DNA of 64,000 nt. Source: Desulfobacterales bacterium (lineage in GTDB: Bacteria; Desulfobacterota; Desulfobacteria; Desulfobacterales; JAEINQ01). Shown piece after piece: positions 9,128 through 17,896 of this stretch. The notes under the pieces were generated by a model that saw nothing but the letters and a program-made list of their open reading frames with translations, was not told the origin of the DNA and made no database searches. The DNA is taken from the NCBI GenBank assembly GCA_016342285.1, contig JAEINQ010000006.1:80452-144451 (forward strand), given 5' to 3'. The position numbers and the translations under genes are program-made. Position 1 is the stretch's first letter. The number at the start of each line of letters is the position of its first letter.

Positions 9128-9300
9128 GTAAAGAATCCACGCCCAGAGGACGTGGCCTTGGGCTGCCCCTGAAAGGAGCTGGGATACTGGCCCCAGATAA
9201 GTGTAAAGTGACTAAAGTGAGTCCCGCCAAGGCGGCCTCGGCATAGCCAATTGACTCTGACCATGCCCTGAGGGCATGGATTCCCGGAACGAATTAAAAG
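9128..9300. repeat. dispersed repeat family 1, short full-ended copy
   Basis: Left end gtaaagaatcc then ccacg-cccagagga-cgtgg (self-complementary); right end ccatgccc-tga-gggcatgg (perfect 8-bp hairpin) then attcc. The core contains gtgactaaagtgag. The ends are imperfect inverted copies of each other. An ORF crossing this element on the minus strand (9073-9372) is not a gene. Confidence 0.75.
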
Positions 9301-9368
9301 CGCCCAAAATTTAACAGATTTGGCTTTGGTGTCAAGGTGAAAGCACCGCCGACCGCCTGCGCTGGCTG

Positions 9369-10283
9369 TCATGGCGACGCATCCTGCCGACGCGCGCTTC
9401 GGCCTGGAAAGGCAAAAGCGCCGACATTGGTCAAATAAACACCGCTGCCCACCAGCACCGCACCCATTAAGAGCGACCAGGTAATCGGTTCATCAAGAAG
9501 CCCGTAGGCAAGCAAAATGGCGCTCACCGGGACGAAATTGATGAACAGGCTCGACTTCATGGGACCGATGCGCTGAATGCCCTGGTAATACCAGACAAAA
9601 CCGAGCACGGTGCCGAAAAACCCGAGATAGAACAAACTGATCCAGTCCTTGAGGCTGTAATACCACGCGTCATGAAACAGCCCTTCGGCACAGGCGGGAA
9701 AAAAAAGAAGCGCCCCGCCGATCATGGACGAATAGCAGACCGCCGACAGGGCCGAGAGCCGGTTCATGACGGTCTTTCCCAGAAGCGAATAGGCCACCCA
9801 ACTGGCCACGCACCCGAAAATGAACAGCTCGCCCGAGCCCAGGCTGCCGTCGAGCAGGGCTGACAGCCGCCCCCGGGTGATGACGACAATGGCGCCTGAA
9901 ACCGATACCAGAATACCGCTGATCCGGACGGCGTTGAGCTTCTCCTTGAAAAGAAGGGCCGAGAGCAGGCTGATGAAAATAGGATTGCAGGCGATGATCA
10001 GGGACGCCCGGCCGGCTTCGATGAGATGAAGCCCCTTGAAAAAAAAGACGTTGTAGGCAAAAACGCCGGTCAGCCCCAGGGCGACCACCGGCAGGATCTG
10101 GCCCCGGCCCAGCCGTGGCAGCCGCCCTTCCATTCGGCGAACAAAGACCAAAAGAAAGATCGAGGCCACCGTAAAACGCAAAAAGGCGGCCGAATAGGGC
10201 CCCACGTCTCCGGCGATGGTCCGGCCGGCAATGAAGGTGCCGCCCCAAAAGATGGCGGTCAGCAGCAGTTTGAGATAAACCAT
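9369..10283 (-). CDS. EamA/DMT-family inner-membrane transporter
   Basis: 304 residues with ten hydrophobic segments and two EamA repeats. The N-terminal repeat begins MVYLKLLLTAIFWGGTFIAGR and the second GELFIFGCVASWVAYSLLGK; the classic end motifs (SLLSALLFKEKLNAVRISG and PVSAILLAYGLLDEPITW) are visible. Likely a metabolite or amino-acid exporter; substrate cannot be read from sequence. AAGGGG just before ATG 10283 favours this start over the upstream codon at 10307. Divergent from mltC. Confidence 0.88.
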   Translation of the reverse strand: MVYLKLLLTAIFWGGTFIAGRTIAGDVGPYSAAFLRFTVASIFLLVFVRRMEGRLPRLGRGQILPVVALGLTGVFAYNVFFFKGLHLIEAGRASLIIACNPIFISLLSALLFKEKLNAVRISGILVSVSGAIVVITRGRLSALLDGSLGSGELFIFGCVASWVAYSLLGKTVMNRLSALSAVCYSSMIGGALLFFPACAEGLFHDAWYYSLKDWISLFYLGFFGTVLGFVWYYQGIQRIGPMKSSLFINFVPVSAILLAYGLLDEPITWSLLMGAVLVGSGVYLTNVGAFAFPGRSARRQDASP

Positions 10284-10426
10284 GATCCCCTTGCCGAAGG
10301 GCGGCACCTATATTAATATGGCGCTTTCACACGTCACCGGTGCCAGGGGCACTCCCGGTGCCGGTGCCGAAACAGCCCTGGCCTTTAACATGCCCTGAAG
10401 GGGTTTGTCCACGTGGAACGGTTGCG

Positions 10427-11620
10427 ATGAAACGCACAAGGTCATTGAATCGAATGGTTGCCGCATCTCTGGCCGTCACCTGGCTCCTGGGCTGTTCGGC
10501 CTCGGATGCGGTCCGACTCACCCGGGCAGCTGTCACCGGGGACGCAACCGCGGCCCGGCAGGTGGCCGTGGAAAAAGCGACCCGGTATGCCACCCGCCCC
10601 GACACCCTGAAGCGGGATATCGAACGATTCCACAACCAGTTCGCCGCCATTATCGAAGCGTTCCGCAAAGGGGTGCGGGGCCGGTGGGGGGACAAAGAGA
10701 GTCGGGAACCGGAGCAAAAAAAATATGTCAAGTATACCCAGAACTACCTGTCCCGCGCTTCAGTGGATTTTGACCGCGGTGTGGTGACCGTGGAGACGCT
10801 GGACGGCCAGAACCCGGAAAAGAGCCTGAAGGCCGCCGTGGTGACCACCCTGCTCACCCCCAATGACCCCCGGGCCGTGGACTTGTATACGGCCGGCACC
10901 GTAACGCTGGGAGGGGAACCGTTTCTGCTGGGGGAAGTTCTCGACCATGAAGGGCAACCGATCCGCTGGACCTGGCGGGCCGAACGGTTTGCCGATCATC
11001 TGATCGGCACCCGGATGGAAAGTCGCGCCATCACGGTCGGTGGCAAGGCACAGTCAGTTCACGGGGTCAGCCTGGCCATGGTCCGGGACCACCTGACTGT
11101 GCGGGCAAAAAAATACCGCACTGCCGTGGACCGTTTCGCCACCCAATACAAGGTGAGCCGGAACCTGATCTATGCCATCATGAAGACCGAGAGCGATTTC
11201 AATCCCTTTGCCGTTAGCCCGGCGCCGGCCTTTGGGCTCATGCAAATCGTGCCGGATACCGCCGGCAGCGACGTGAACCGGCTGTTGCACCGTTCCGGCG
11301 TTCCAGACCGCAACACCCTGTTCGACCCGGAAGAAAACATCCGCTACGGCACCGCCTACCTTCACCTGCTCACGGACCGTTACCTGGCCGGCATCGAAAA
11401 CCCCGTCTCAAGGCAATACTGCGTCATCACCGCCTACAACGCCGGCGCCGGCAACGTGCTGAAAACTTTCCACCAGGATCGCGAGAAGGCCACATCACGC
11501 ATCAACGCCCTGGCCCCGCTCACCGTTTTCAACACCCTCCACAAGCGCCTTCCCGTGGCCGAGGGCCGACGCTACCTGGCCAAGGTGACCGATGCCCAGA
11601 AGGCGTTTGTTAATTTTTGA
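10427..11620 (+). CDS. mltC: membrane-bound lytic murein transglycosylase C (MltC-like lipoprotein)
   Basis: Cleaves peptidoglycan glycan strands from the outer-membrane inner face. 397 residues from ATG 10427. Signal peptide with lipobox LLGC near residue 22. Residues ~50-230 match the MltC N-terminal DUF3393 region (TLKRDIERFHNQFAAIIEAF) and residues ~240-390 are the lysozyme-like SLT domain with catalytic Glu in MKTESDFNPFAVSPAPAFGLMQI, then ENIRYGTAYL and YNAGAGNV. The frame runs upstream to 10340, but that segment has no signal-peptide character. The ribosome site is weak (tgga). Confidence 0.9.
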   Translation: MKRTRSLNRMVAASLAVTWLLGCSASDAVRLTRAAVTGDATAARQVAVEKATRYATRPDTLKRDIERFHNQFAAIIEAFRKGVRGRWGDKESREPEQKKYVKYTQNYLSRASVDFDRGVVTVETLDGQNPEKSLKAAVVTTLLTPNDPRAVDLYTAGTVTLGGEPFLLGEVLDHEGQPIRWTWRAERFADHLIGTRMESRAITVGGKAQSVHGVSLAMVRDHLTVRAKKYRTAVDRFATQYKVSRNLIYAIMKTESDFNPFAVSPAPAFGLMQIVPDTAGSDVNRLLHRSGVPDRNTLFDPEENIRYGTAYLHLLTDRYLAGIENPVSRQYCVITAYNAGAGNVLKTFHQDREKATSRINALAPLTVFNTLHKRLPVAEGRRYLAKVTDAQKAFVNF

Positions 11621-11699
11621 TCATCTCCCGAATCTCAATACCCCCAAAGCAGCTTAGGGGTCAGGCGAACAGCGAATCACGAAAGGTCCAGCGGCTTAT

Positions 11700-12761
11700 T
11701 CAGCCGACCACGGTCTTGACGGTCTCGGTGGAACTCATGGCCCTGACCATGGCGCTGTAGCCCATACGAAAGGTCAGAACCGAACCGACGGAAAAGGCGG
11801 TGGCGGCATCGGTCACATCGCAGATGGTATAGTTGGAGGTGGCCCCGATAACGCGCACGCCGGCTTCAAGGGGGGTCAGATCGTAGGCATCGACGTCAAC
11901 CATGCCAAAATTCATCAGGACCAGATGGCGGTCTCCGGCATTTTCGAAAACCACCTGTCTCCCAAAGGCATCGGTGCCGGTCTGGCCCTCCGGCAGGGAC
12001 GGTTTGAGACCCGATTCCAGAATTTCGCCGCAAAAGCAAAAGGCATCCTGATGCAGGCCGTCGATGGCGGTACGGGTGGGCGGCATCTCGCCGACCCAGA
12101 CGGCCGCACCAATGCGAAGTTGGGTGATGCCGGCCGGCACCCGTCCCTGGCGGACCAGGTCCAAAAGCATGGTCCCGCTGCCAACGGAAAGCACATCAAG
12201 GGCCAGCCCCGTATCGTTTCTCACCCCAAGGGCTGTGGCCACCAGACGCTCCAGGTCCGCCAGGCCAGCACGATAGCCGCCGTAGCACCCCACGCTGGCC
12301 CCCAGGCCGACCAGGCAAACATGGGGGATTTGAGCCACCTCGCGGACCATTTCAGATACGGCAACCGGCAGGGCGCCTTCCCGGCGATTGCCCACGTCAA
12401 TCATGAAAATCAGGTCATGGGTAATTCCCAGCGATCCGGCCGCTTTGCCAAGCCATCGGGCATGGGCCGGGTGGGAGATCAGGGTGGTATGGGCCGAACG
12501 GACTGTTTCCCCAGCCTGTTGGGCGCCGGAAATTTGGACCCGCATCACTTTTCCGGAGAAGGCCCGGCGCAAGCGGGCCAGATTGGCGGGGCGAACGTCG
12601 CCGAGAACCTCGTCGGTATGGACGGTCAGGTCGGAAAGAATCGGATCGTAGGCCTGACAGCCCTTGGTGATCCAGACCGGCTGGAGGCCCGCCTGTCGGC
12701 AAAAGCCGCGGATGGTGGCGAGGTTCTCTCGTATTTTCTCCAGGTGGACGAGAACTTCCAT
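11700..12761 (-). CDS. alanine/ornithine racemase-family PLP enzyme
   Basis: 353 residues from ATG 12761 (GGAG 7 nt upstream). The frame extends to 12860, but that part is family-2 repeat DNA. The fold-III PLP barrel begins MEVLVHLEKIRENLATI, with the likely PLP lysine in VWITKGCQA; later GLGASVGCYGG, VGSGTMLLDL and LRIGAAVWVGE resemble the ornithine/lysine racemase branch (COG3457) rather than canonical Alr. Predicted reaction: racemisation of a basic or neutral amino acid in the cytoplasm; substrate uncertain. It follows the sensor-MFS gene on the same strand but is separated by a 313-bp repeat. Confidence 0.82.
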   Translation of the reverse strand: MEVLVHLEKIRENLATIRGFCRQAGLQPVWITKGCQAYDPILSDLTVHTDEVLGDVRPANLARLRRAFSGKVMRVQISGAQQAGETVRSAHTTLISHPAHARWLGKAAGSLGITHDLIFMIDVGNRREGALPVAVSEMVREVAQIPHVCLVGLGASVGCYGGYRAGLADLERLVATALGVRNDTGLALDVLSVGSGTMLLDLVRQGRVPAGITQLRIGAAVWVGEMPPTRTAIDGLHQDAFCFCGEILESGLKPSLPEGQTGTDAFGRQVVFENAGDRHLVLMNFGMVDVDAYDLTPLEAGVRVIGATSNYTICDVTDAATAFSVGSVLTFRMGYSAMVRAMSSTETVKTVVG

Positions 12762-12789
12762 AGGTAATCTCCGGCGGGGAAGTGAGGCC

Positions 12790-13062
12790 CCACCCGCTGA
12801 GCGGGTGGCCTCAGCCAAGCCCCCCAGAGGGCGGCTCAATATCCAATACTCAATTCTCAATGTTCAAGGAAAGTATTCTGCCTCTTTTAGCCTTTTAACA
12901 ATTGGCAGAGCGTAGCGATTCCACACTTGAGCATTGGACATTGAGCATTGAAAATTGAAAATTCACTTAGACCTTCTCGCACAGGGGCGGGTGAACTTTT
13001 CCAGGTCCACCAATAAAGGTGGTGGCTTAACGACAGCGTTAAATCCTTGAAGCCGATTCCCT
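12790..13062. repeat. dispersed repeat family 2, copy 1
   Basis: Left end ccacccgctgagcgggtgg (hairpin), core tcaattctcaatgttcaagg, then attctgcc..ttttagcc, attggcagagcg.agcgattcc, and right end gtccaccaataaaggtggtgg (hairpin). Matches 35548-35803 nearly end to end. Fills the 313-bp gap between two minus-strand genes. Confidence 0.75.
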
Positions 13063-13074
13063 TCGTCGGCGGTT

Positions 13075-15579
13075 TCACCCCATCGAAGCAGACCGGGCCC
13101 GCCGCGAGAGGAGAAAAAATAACAAGGTGCCGACGAGGTAAATCATGCCCAGGCTGCTGATGGCCGATGTCAGCCCCACAGCCGTGATCATACCGCCAAC
13201 GATAATGGGTCCGTTGATGTTGCCGATCCGTTCCAGGGAGTTGAAGGTGCCCATGGATTTGCCAACCCCGACGGCCTGAACCGTCGGCGACTCGCTGATG
13301 AAAGAAATCCGGGCGCCGTAGCTCATCCCGCCGGAAATACTGAACAGCACCAGGATCAGGACGAACATGGGAATGGAGTTGAGGTAGTAGACGCTGAGCA
13401 GGGCCAGACCGCCAAGTATGCCGCCGGCCACCACGGGAATGCGCTTGTTGGCAGCACGGTCCACCCAGCGGCTGATCATGGGGGCCACGTATACCATGCA
13501 CAAACCGTAGGGCATCATCAACCGCGCGATGTTGCCCTGCCCCACCCCCAGGTCCGTCAGAAAGAGCGGACTGGCAAAGTAGAGAAACCCCACCAGGCAC
13601 AGGGAGGACGGAATGGCGCTCAAGAGCAGGCCGCCCATGAAATCAACACTGGTAAAGAGCTTGAAGATGCCCGGTCCGGCCTGGCCCGAAACCGCCGTGG
13701 CCGGAGCTTCGGATTTCCCGGCATCCCCGGTCTTTCGCAGAAAGATCAGGACAAAAATCATGGAAATGAAGATCAGGACGCTGCCCACAAAAAAGACGCC
13801 CCGAAAACCGATCTTTTCCGCCAACATACCGCCCACGGCGGTGCTGGAAATGAACCCGGAGAAAAAACCGGCTTCCAGTCCGGCCACCGCGGCGGAACGC
13901 TGACCGATGGGGCTCAGGCTGATGACGACGGTCTGGGTGGACATCAGGGCCAGGCCGTAGCCGAAACCGACCAGACCGCGGCACAGAATCAGTTCCATGG
14001 TGCTCTGGGCCATGCCGCAGGCAACCATGCCCATACCCGTGATCAGGACGCCGGTCAGAAACGGGCCCAGCCAGCCGCGCCGGTCCAGCCAGTACCCGCC
14101 CAGCACCAGGCTGACGGCCACGGCCAGCATCTCCGCGGAAATGGGAAGCCCCATGGCAATTTCCCGGGAAAGCCCAAAAAAGCCCGTGAAAAGGGAATTG
14201 GCATAGATGGGCAGAAAAGACATGGAGAGCGCCATGGCAAATGCGTAGAGGAACGCGGCAGTGCGGACCGAACTGCTCACCGGTACCGTTGCGGTGCCGT
14301 TGGTTTTCTTCTTGTAATGGCCGATGGTCTGGTCCATGGGCACGGTCGGGGCATCCCCTGTGGCCAAAATGGCCACCAGAAAAAAGACGAATTCAAAGGC
14401 GATAAGAAGGGAAACCACCGCCACGGTGCCCGAGTCCATCACCAGATCGCGAATGGTCTTGGCGACCACCGCGTCGGAGATGTTCAAATGGATATATCCT
14501 TCGGTCGTTTTTCTGCCGGCAACCGGAAGGACAATGCGGTTGGCATCCAGGTCCGGGTTTCCGGGATCCGGTGCATGGACCTGGAATCGTGATCGGCTCA
14601 CATCGACATCGGAAGCCACCCGGTAAAGCGGTCCGCCGTTGGCATCGACAATGGTCACGTCAGACAGGGCGGGAATGTTGTCCAGGACTTCCTTGAGCAG
14701 TCCGTCGATCTTGATGAGTTTGTTGACGGGAATGCCCAGGTTGAGCAGGTACTGGATGTCCGACTGAAGAAGCCCTCCCAGGGTCCGGCACTTGTCCTGA
14801 ATGTTGCCGAAATAACGATCCCGGAATTCCTGAACATTGTAATAGGAAAAACCGATCTGGGAAAGGATCAGCACCAGGGAGGTGAGCAGCAGTGCCCGTG
14901 TCTTTAAGGGGATACCGTAAATGCGGCTTTTTTTTCTCTTGGTGGGCATAACCACCAGGCCGACGAAAAAGAAGATCACGGCCGAGGCGCCGCTGGCAAC
15001 GGCCAGGAGTTTGCCGCTGGTGGCGATCATCGCCTTGATCTTATCCTGTATCAGGGTCTCGGGCAGGACGATCTCCAGGAATCCCTGAAAGGTCTTGTTC
15101 CTGAATCCACCGCCGTACAGGGGGAAAAGGAGCCGGTACTTGTCCTTGACCTGCCGGACGGTCTCCTGCTCACCGATGTCCTTTTCCAGGGTCAGGCTGT
15201 CCTGCTGGGCCAGGTTCAGGGCATGAAAAGCAAAGAGCGGCGTTCGATCCTCCGAGCAGATGAAGATTTCCGATATCTCCGGATTGGCGGTCCTGAATTC
15301 ATTGAGCAGTTTCGGCATGCCGGTAAACTTGGGCAGGGTCTTGCCAAATTTAAGCGACCGTTCGATTTTTCGAACGTAATACCGGCCGATGACGCTGTAT
15401 TCTGACAGCAACGACTTGGAATAGATCTTTTCCAGGGTCAGCACCGACAGGGCCGCGTTGAGCAGCAGGGCAAAAACAAGGGTGCCGGTGACAAAGATGG
15501 TGATCCGAAGAGGGACGGATGCGAGTCGGGACCGGCTACGTGAGGTGTCGGATAGGGCGCTTGGCGCGGGACGGTTCAT
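13075..15579 (-). CDS. sensor domain-major facilitator superfamily fusion
   Basis: 834 residues. The first ~400 residues look like a membrane receptor: TM at ~24-46, a periplasmic loop to ~185, TMs near 190-210 and 228-248, a second periplasmic loop to ~370, and a TM near 380-405. A short linker leads to a 12-TM MFS transporter (~440-830) with the MFS motif GGYWLDRRGWLG after TM2 and a second-half counterpart (SRWVDRAANKR). No kinase, HAMP or GGDEF module is present, so signal output, if any, would be the transporter itself. Directly downstream of a substrate-binding protein and a methyltransferase on the same strand (57-bp gap). Function is inferred, not known. Confidence 0.82.
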   Translation of the reverse strand: MNRPAPSALSDTSRSRSRLASVPLRITIFVTGTLVFALLLNAALSVLTLEKIYSKSLLSEYSVIGRYYVRKIERSLKFGKTLPKFTGMPKLLNEFRTANPEISEIFICSEDRTPLFAFHALNLAQQDSLTLEKDIGEQETVRQVKDKYRLLFPLYGGGFRNKTFQGFLEIVLPETLIQDKIKAMIATSGKLLAVASGASAVIFFFVGLVVMPTKRKKSRIYGIPLKTRALLLTSLVLILSQIGFSYYNVQEFRDRYFGNIQDKCRTLGGLLQSDIQYLLNLGIPVNKLIKIDGLLKEVLDNIPALSDVTIVDANGGPLYRVASDVDVSRSRFQVHAPDPGNPDLDANRIVLPVAGRKTTEGYIHLNISDAVVAKTIRDLVMDSGTVAVVSLLIAFEFVFFLVAILATGDAPTVPMDQTIGHYKKKTNGTATVPVSSSVRTAAFLYAFAMALSMSFLPIYANSLFTGFFGLSREIAMGLPISAEMLAVAVSLVLGGYWLDRRGWLGPFLTGVLITGMGMVACGMAQSTMELILCRGLVGFGYGLALMSTQTVVISLSPIGQRSAAVAGLEAGFFSGFISSTAVGGMLAEKIGFRGVFFVGSVLIFISMIFVLIFLRKTGDAGKSEAPATAVSGQAGPGIFKLFTSVDFMGGLLLSAIPSSLCLVGFLYFASPLFLTDLGVGQGNIARLMMPYGLCMVYVAPMISRWVDRAANKRIPVVAGGILGGLALLSVYYLNSIPMFVLILVLFSISGGMSYGARISFISESPTVQAVGVGKSMGTFNSLERIGNINGPIIVGGMITAVGLTSAISSLGMIYLVGTLLFFLLSRRARSASMG

Positions 15580-15636
15580 GGGTGCGAAGGCTATGTGTCC
15601 TGTCTATCGGTTCGTATCAGAAGTCCTGTCAACCCG

Positions 15637-16419
15637 TCAGCGCCGGGAACAGACGTAAAAATCGAACGGCAACGGTTCCCCATCGAGTCGATCGAGGATT
15701 TCGATCTCCTTAAATCCGCACCGGCTCAACTCGGCGGTCAGGTCCTCCCGATACAGGGCACGGTAAACCATTTGCCGGCAGGCCACGTCCCATCCGCCAT
15801 CGTTTTCCTTGAGAAAAAAGACGTTGAAACGGACAAGGCCGTTCTCCAGGTAATCCCATACATCGAAGACGATCACCCGCCGCCCGTCGACCTCATGGAG
15901 GTGCCGGGGGTTAAACCGGGTCTTTTGCGCCAGGATCCGCTCAAAGTTGCGGATACTGATCACACAAATCCCCGATGGTTCGATCCGGCGGGCCATCTGG
16001 CCCAGCGCGGCACGGACGTCTTCCGGTGTCAACAGGGCCGGCAGGGAATTGTCGCAACTGATGACGGCATCAAAGGTTTTCGACACCGTCTGGTCAAGGT
16101 GCCGCAGGTCGGCCTTCGCAAATTCGATATCCAGGTTAAACCGGGCGGCCTCTTGCCTGGCCCGCTGAACCGATTTCCCGCTGATATCCGTGCCGGTGAC
16201 CCGGTACCCCAACAGTCCGAGGCCGATGCTCTGGGTGCCGATACCGCAGGTGCAGTCCAGAACGGTCTGGACGGGACTGCCGGCATAGCGGCGAAAGAGG
16301 GCATCGAGTTGCCGCCCCTGGCTTTTCAGATCTTCTTTCCAGTCGCCCAGCAGCAGATCGTATTCATCGGCGAGCTGGTCGAACAGCGCCTCCTGGTTGA
16401 CGTTCCCTATATCGGTCAT
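15637..16419 (-). CDS. class I SAM-dependent methyltransferase (glycine N-methyltransferase-like)
   Basis: 260 residues from ATG 16419 (GGAAG 4 nt upstream; the frame extends to 16461). SAM-binding motif I is VLDCTCGIGTQSIGL with acidic loop VTGTDIS, followed by a Pfam Methyltransf_25-like core. The DCTCGIGTQ form and the RNFERIL segment resemble glycine/sarcosine N-methyltransferase-like enzymes. Small-molecule substrate is likely but not proven. Middle gene of the apparent SBP-methyltransferase-sensor/MFS operon. Confidence 0.85.
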   Translation of the reverse strand: MTDIGNVNQEALFDQLADEYDLLLGDWKEDLKSQGRQLDALFRRYAGSPVQTVLDCTCGIGTQSIGLGLLGYRVTGTDISGKSVQRARQEAARFNLDIEFAKADLRHLDQTVSKTFDAVISCDNSLPALLTPEDVRAALGQMARRIEPSGICVISIRNFERILAQKTRFNPRHLHEVDGRRVIVFDVWDYLENGLVRFNVFFLKENDGGWDVACRQMVYRALYREDLTAELSRCGFKEIEILDRLDGEPLPFDFYVCSRR

Positions 16420-16529
16420 AATCTTCCGGAACTTTAGCCGGCTGCTAAAAAACGATTGCACTCATGACGTTTTTCAACACCCTGTTAGGGGTCACCGTCG
16501 CAGGGGCTTGAATCGGCCCTGGGACAGCA

Positions 16530-17669
16530 TCAATCGGTGAAAATTTCGTCCGCGGCCCCAAGGATGTCCACCGGGGGATCAAACCCGATCTGCTGGGCTG
16601 TCTTGAGATTGATGGCGATCTTGGCCGGGTCCTCAAACAGAATCGGCAGATCGCGCGGCTTGGCACCGTTTAGAATCTGGGCAATCTTACGGGCGTGGTA
16701 TTCCGCCACATATTTAAAGCCGCTGGTGGCGATGCTCAACAAGACACCATCGCGCACCTCGGCCGAGCCGGTCTGGGAAAAAGTCGGAATGCCTTTCTGG
16801 TTGAGCACCTCGACCACCTTGGGCAACGACTCGTTGTGCAGCCCGAGCTGTTGGGTCAGGTAGAAGGCGTCGATGTCCGGCGTCATCTTCCGGATCGTGT
16901 CCAGCAGCCATTTCTCGGCCTCCGGCTTGGATTTGAAGTAGCCGGGATGGGATTTTTTGATGATCTCGAACCCTCTCTCGGCGGCAATCTTTTCCACATC
17001 GGCGATGGCCGCATAACTCTTGCCTTCAACGGTATCTTCAAAGGCCATGCCGAGCTTTCCGAAGCCGATAATGTCGTGGAACATGCGCATCTGGCGCTGG
17101 TAGCGCAAGGGATCGACCCGGGCCGTCAGGTTGTTCCGGCCCGAATCTTCATTGGAATCGACGATCTTGGCACCCAGGGAGTCGGAGACGTCCATGACCA
17201 CCGCCGGCACCCTCATCTCCGGCGGCATGTTCTTCATATCCTGTCCGGCCCAGGTTCCCATGGCAAAGACCAAGTCAAAGTCCGACCGTTTAAGGATCTG
17301 CTGCTTGTTGTGCAGCCGTTTTTCGTCCTTCCAGTCGCCGTCGTAGAATCCGTCTTCGGGAAACTCCAGGTAATTACTCCAGCTGGGATTTTTGGCCAGA
17401 TAGGCGTACAACCCCTGGGCCGAGGTGGCTTCGGAGGACGGAATCTGGATATTTTCCATCCACCCCAGGCGGCGAAGCTGGGTAATCACGGCCAGAAAGA
17501 CCGTGTCGTACTCGAAATACGGCCCGCCCTGAAGGTAGATGACGCGAAATTTCTTGCCGTTGGCTTTTCTCTTGGGGGTCACCGGGAAATCCTTGGCCAT
17601 GGCAGCGGTAAAAACCGACAAGGCCATCACAACAGCAAGAAAAAGAGAAATCAGGGGCAATCTTTTCAT
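16530..17669 (-). CDS. ABC-type substrate-binding protein, PF04392/TrpX-like
   Basis: 379-residue periplasmic protein. Signal peptide residues 1-25 (MKRLPLISLFLAVVMALS, cleavage near AMA-KD). The body has the two-lobe pattern of the ABC_sub_bind family: FRVIYLQGGPYFEYD, DFDLVFAMGTWAGQD, VPAVVMDVSDSLGAKIV, KLGMAFEDTVEGKSYAAI, IPTFSQTGSAEVRDGVLLSIA. No permease or ATPase gene is nearby, so it may present a ligand to the sensor-MFS protein encoded two genes downstream. Start ATG 17669 with GGAGG 10 nt upstream; the frame extends to 17729 without signal character. Confidence 0.87.
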   Translation of the reverse strand: MKRLPLISLFLAVVMALSVFTAAMAKDFPVTPKRKANGKKFRVIYLQGGPYFEYDTVFLAVITQLRRLGWMENIQIPSSEATSAQGLYAYLAKNPSWSNYLEFPEDGFYDGDWKDEKRLHNKQQILKRSDFDLVFAMGTWAGQDMKNMPPEMRVPAVVMDVSDSLGAKIVDSNEDSGRNNLTARVDPLRYQRQMRMFHDIIGFGKLGMAFEDTVEGKSYAAIADVEKIAAERGFEIIKKSHPGYFKSKPEAEKWLLDTIRKMTPDIDAFYLTQQLGLHNESLPKVVEVLNQKGIPTFSQTGSAEVRDGVLLSIATSGFKYVAEYHARKIAQILNGAKPRDLPILFEDPAKIAINLKTAQQIGFDPPVDILGAADEIFTD

Positions 17670-17818
17670 GGTAATGGGTCCTCCATATCCACGTTCCGAG
17701 TTACTTTGCTGGCGAGCGCCCGCCATCATCCGGTCCGGCCATGCCGGTTCACGCGGGTTTTGCGATTATGGACATAACCGTCGAACGGGGTCGCCAGATA
17801 CTTTCTATCAATTTGAAA

Positions 17819-17847
17819 TTAATAGAAGAATTATGCGAATGTGTCAA
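17819..17847 (-). promoter_or_regulatory. sigma70-like promoter for the SBP operon
   Basis: On the minus strand TTGACA (17847-17842), exactly 17 nt, then TATTAA (17824-17819). It is oriented toward the substrate-binding protein gene starting at 17669, giving a leader of about 145 nt. The -35 is a perfect consensus match. Confidence 0.6.
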
Positions 17848-17896
17848 GGGAAAAAGCAGGCCCACCCGGTCTCCGCACGCCCTGTTGGGACCGAAA

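Noticed and set aside
9073..9372. 99-residue minus-strand frame
   Set aside because: It runs over a family-1 repeat, has no ribosome site and shows no domain.
12887..13600. 237-residue minus-strand frame
   Set aside because: It overlaps the C-terminal MFS coding region and the family-2 repeat in another frame; composition is not protein-like.
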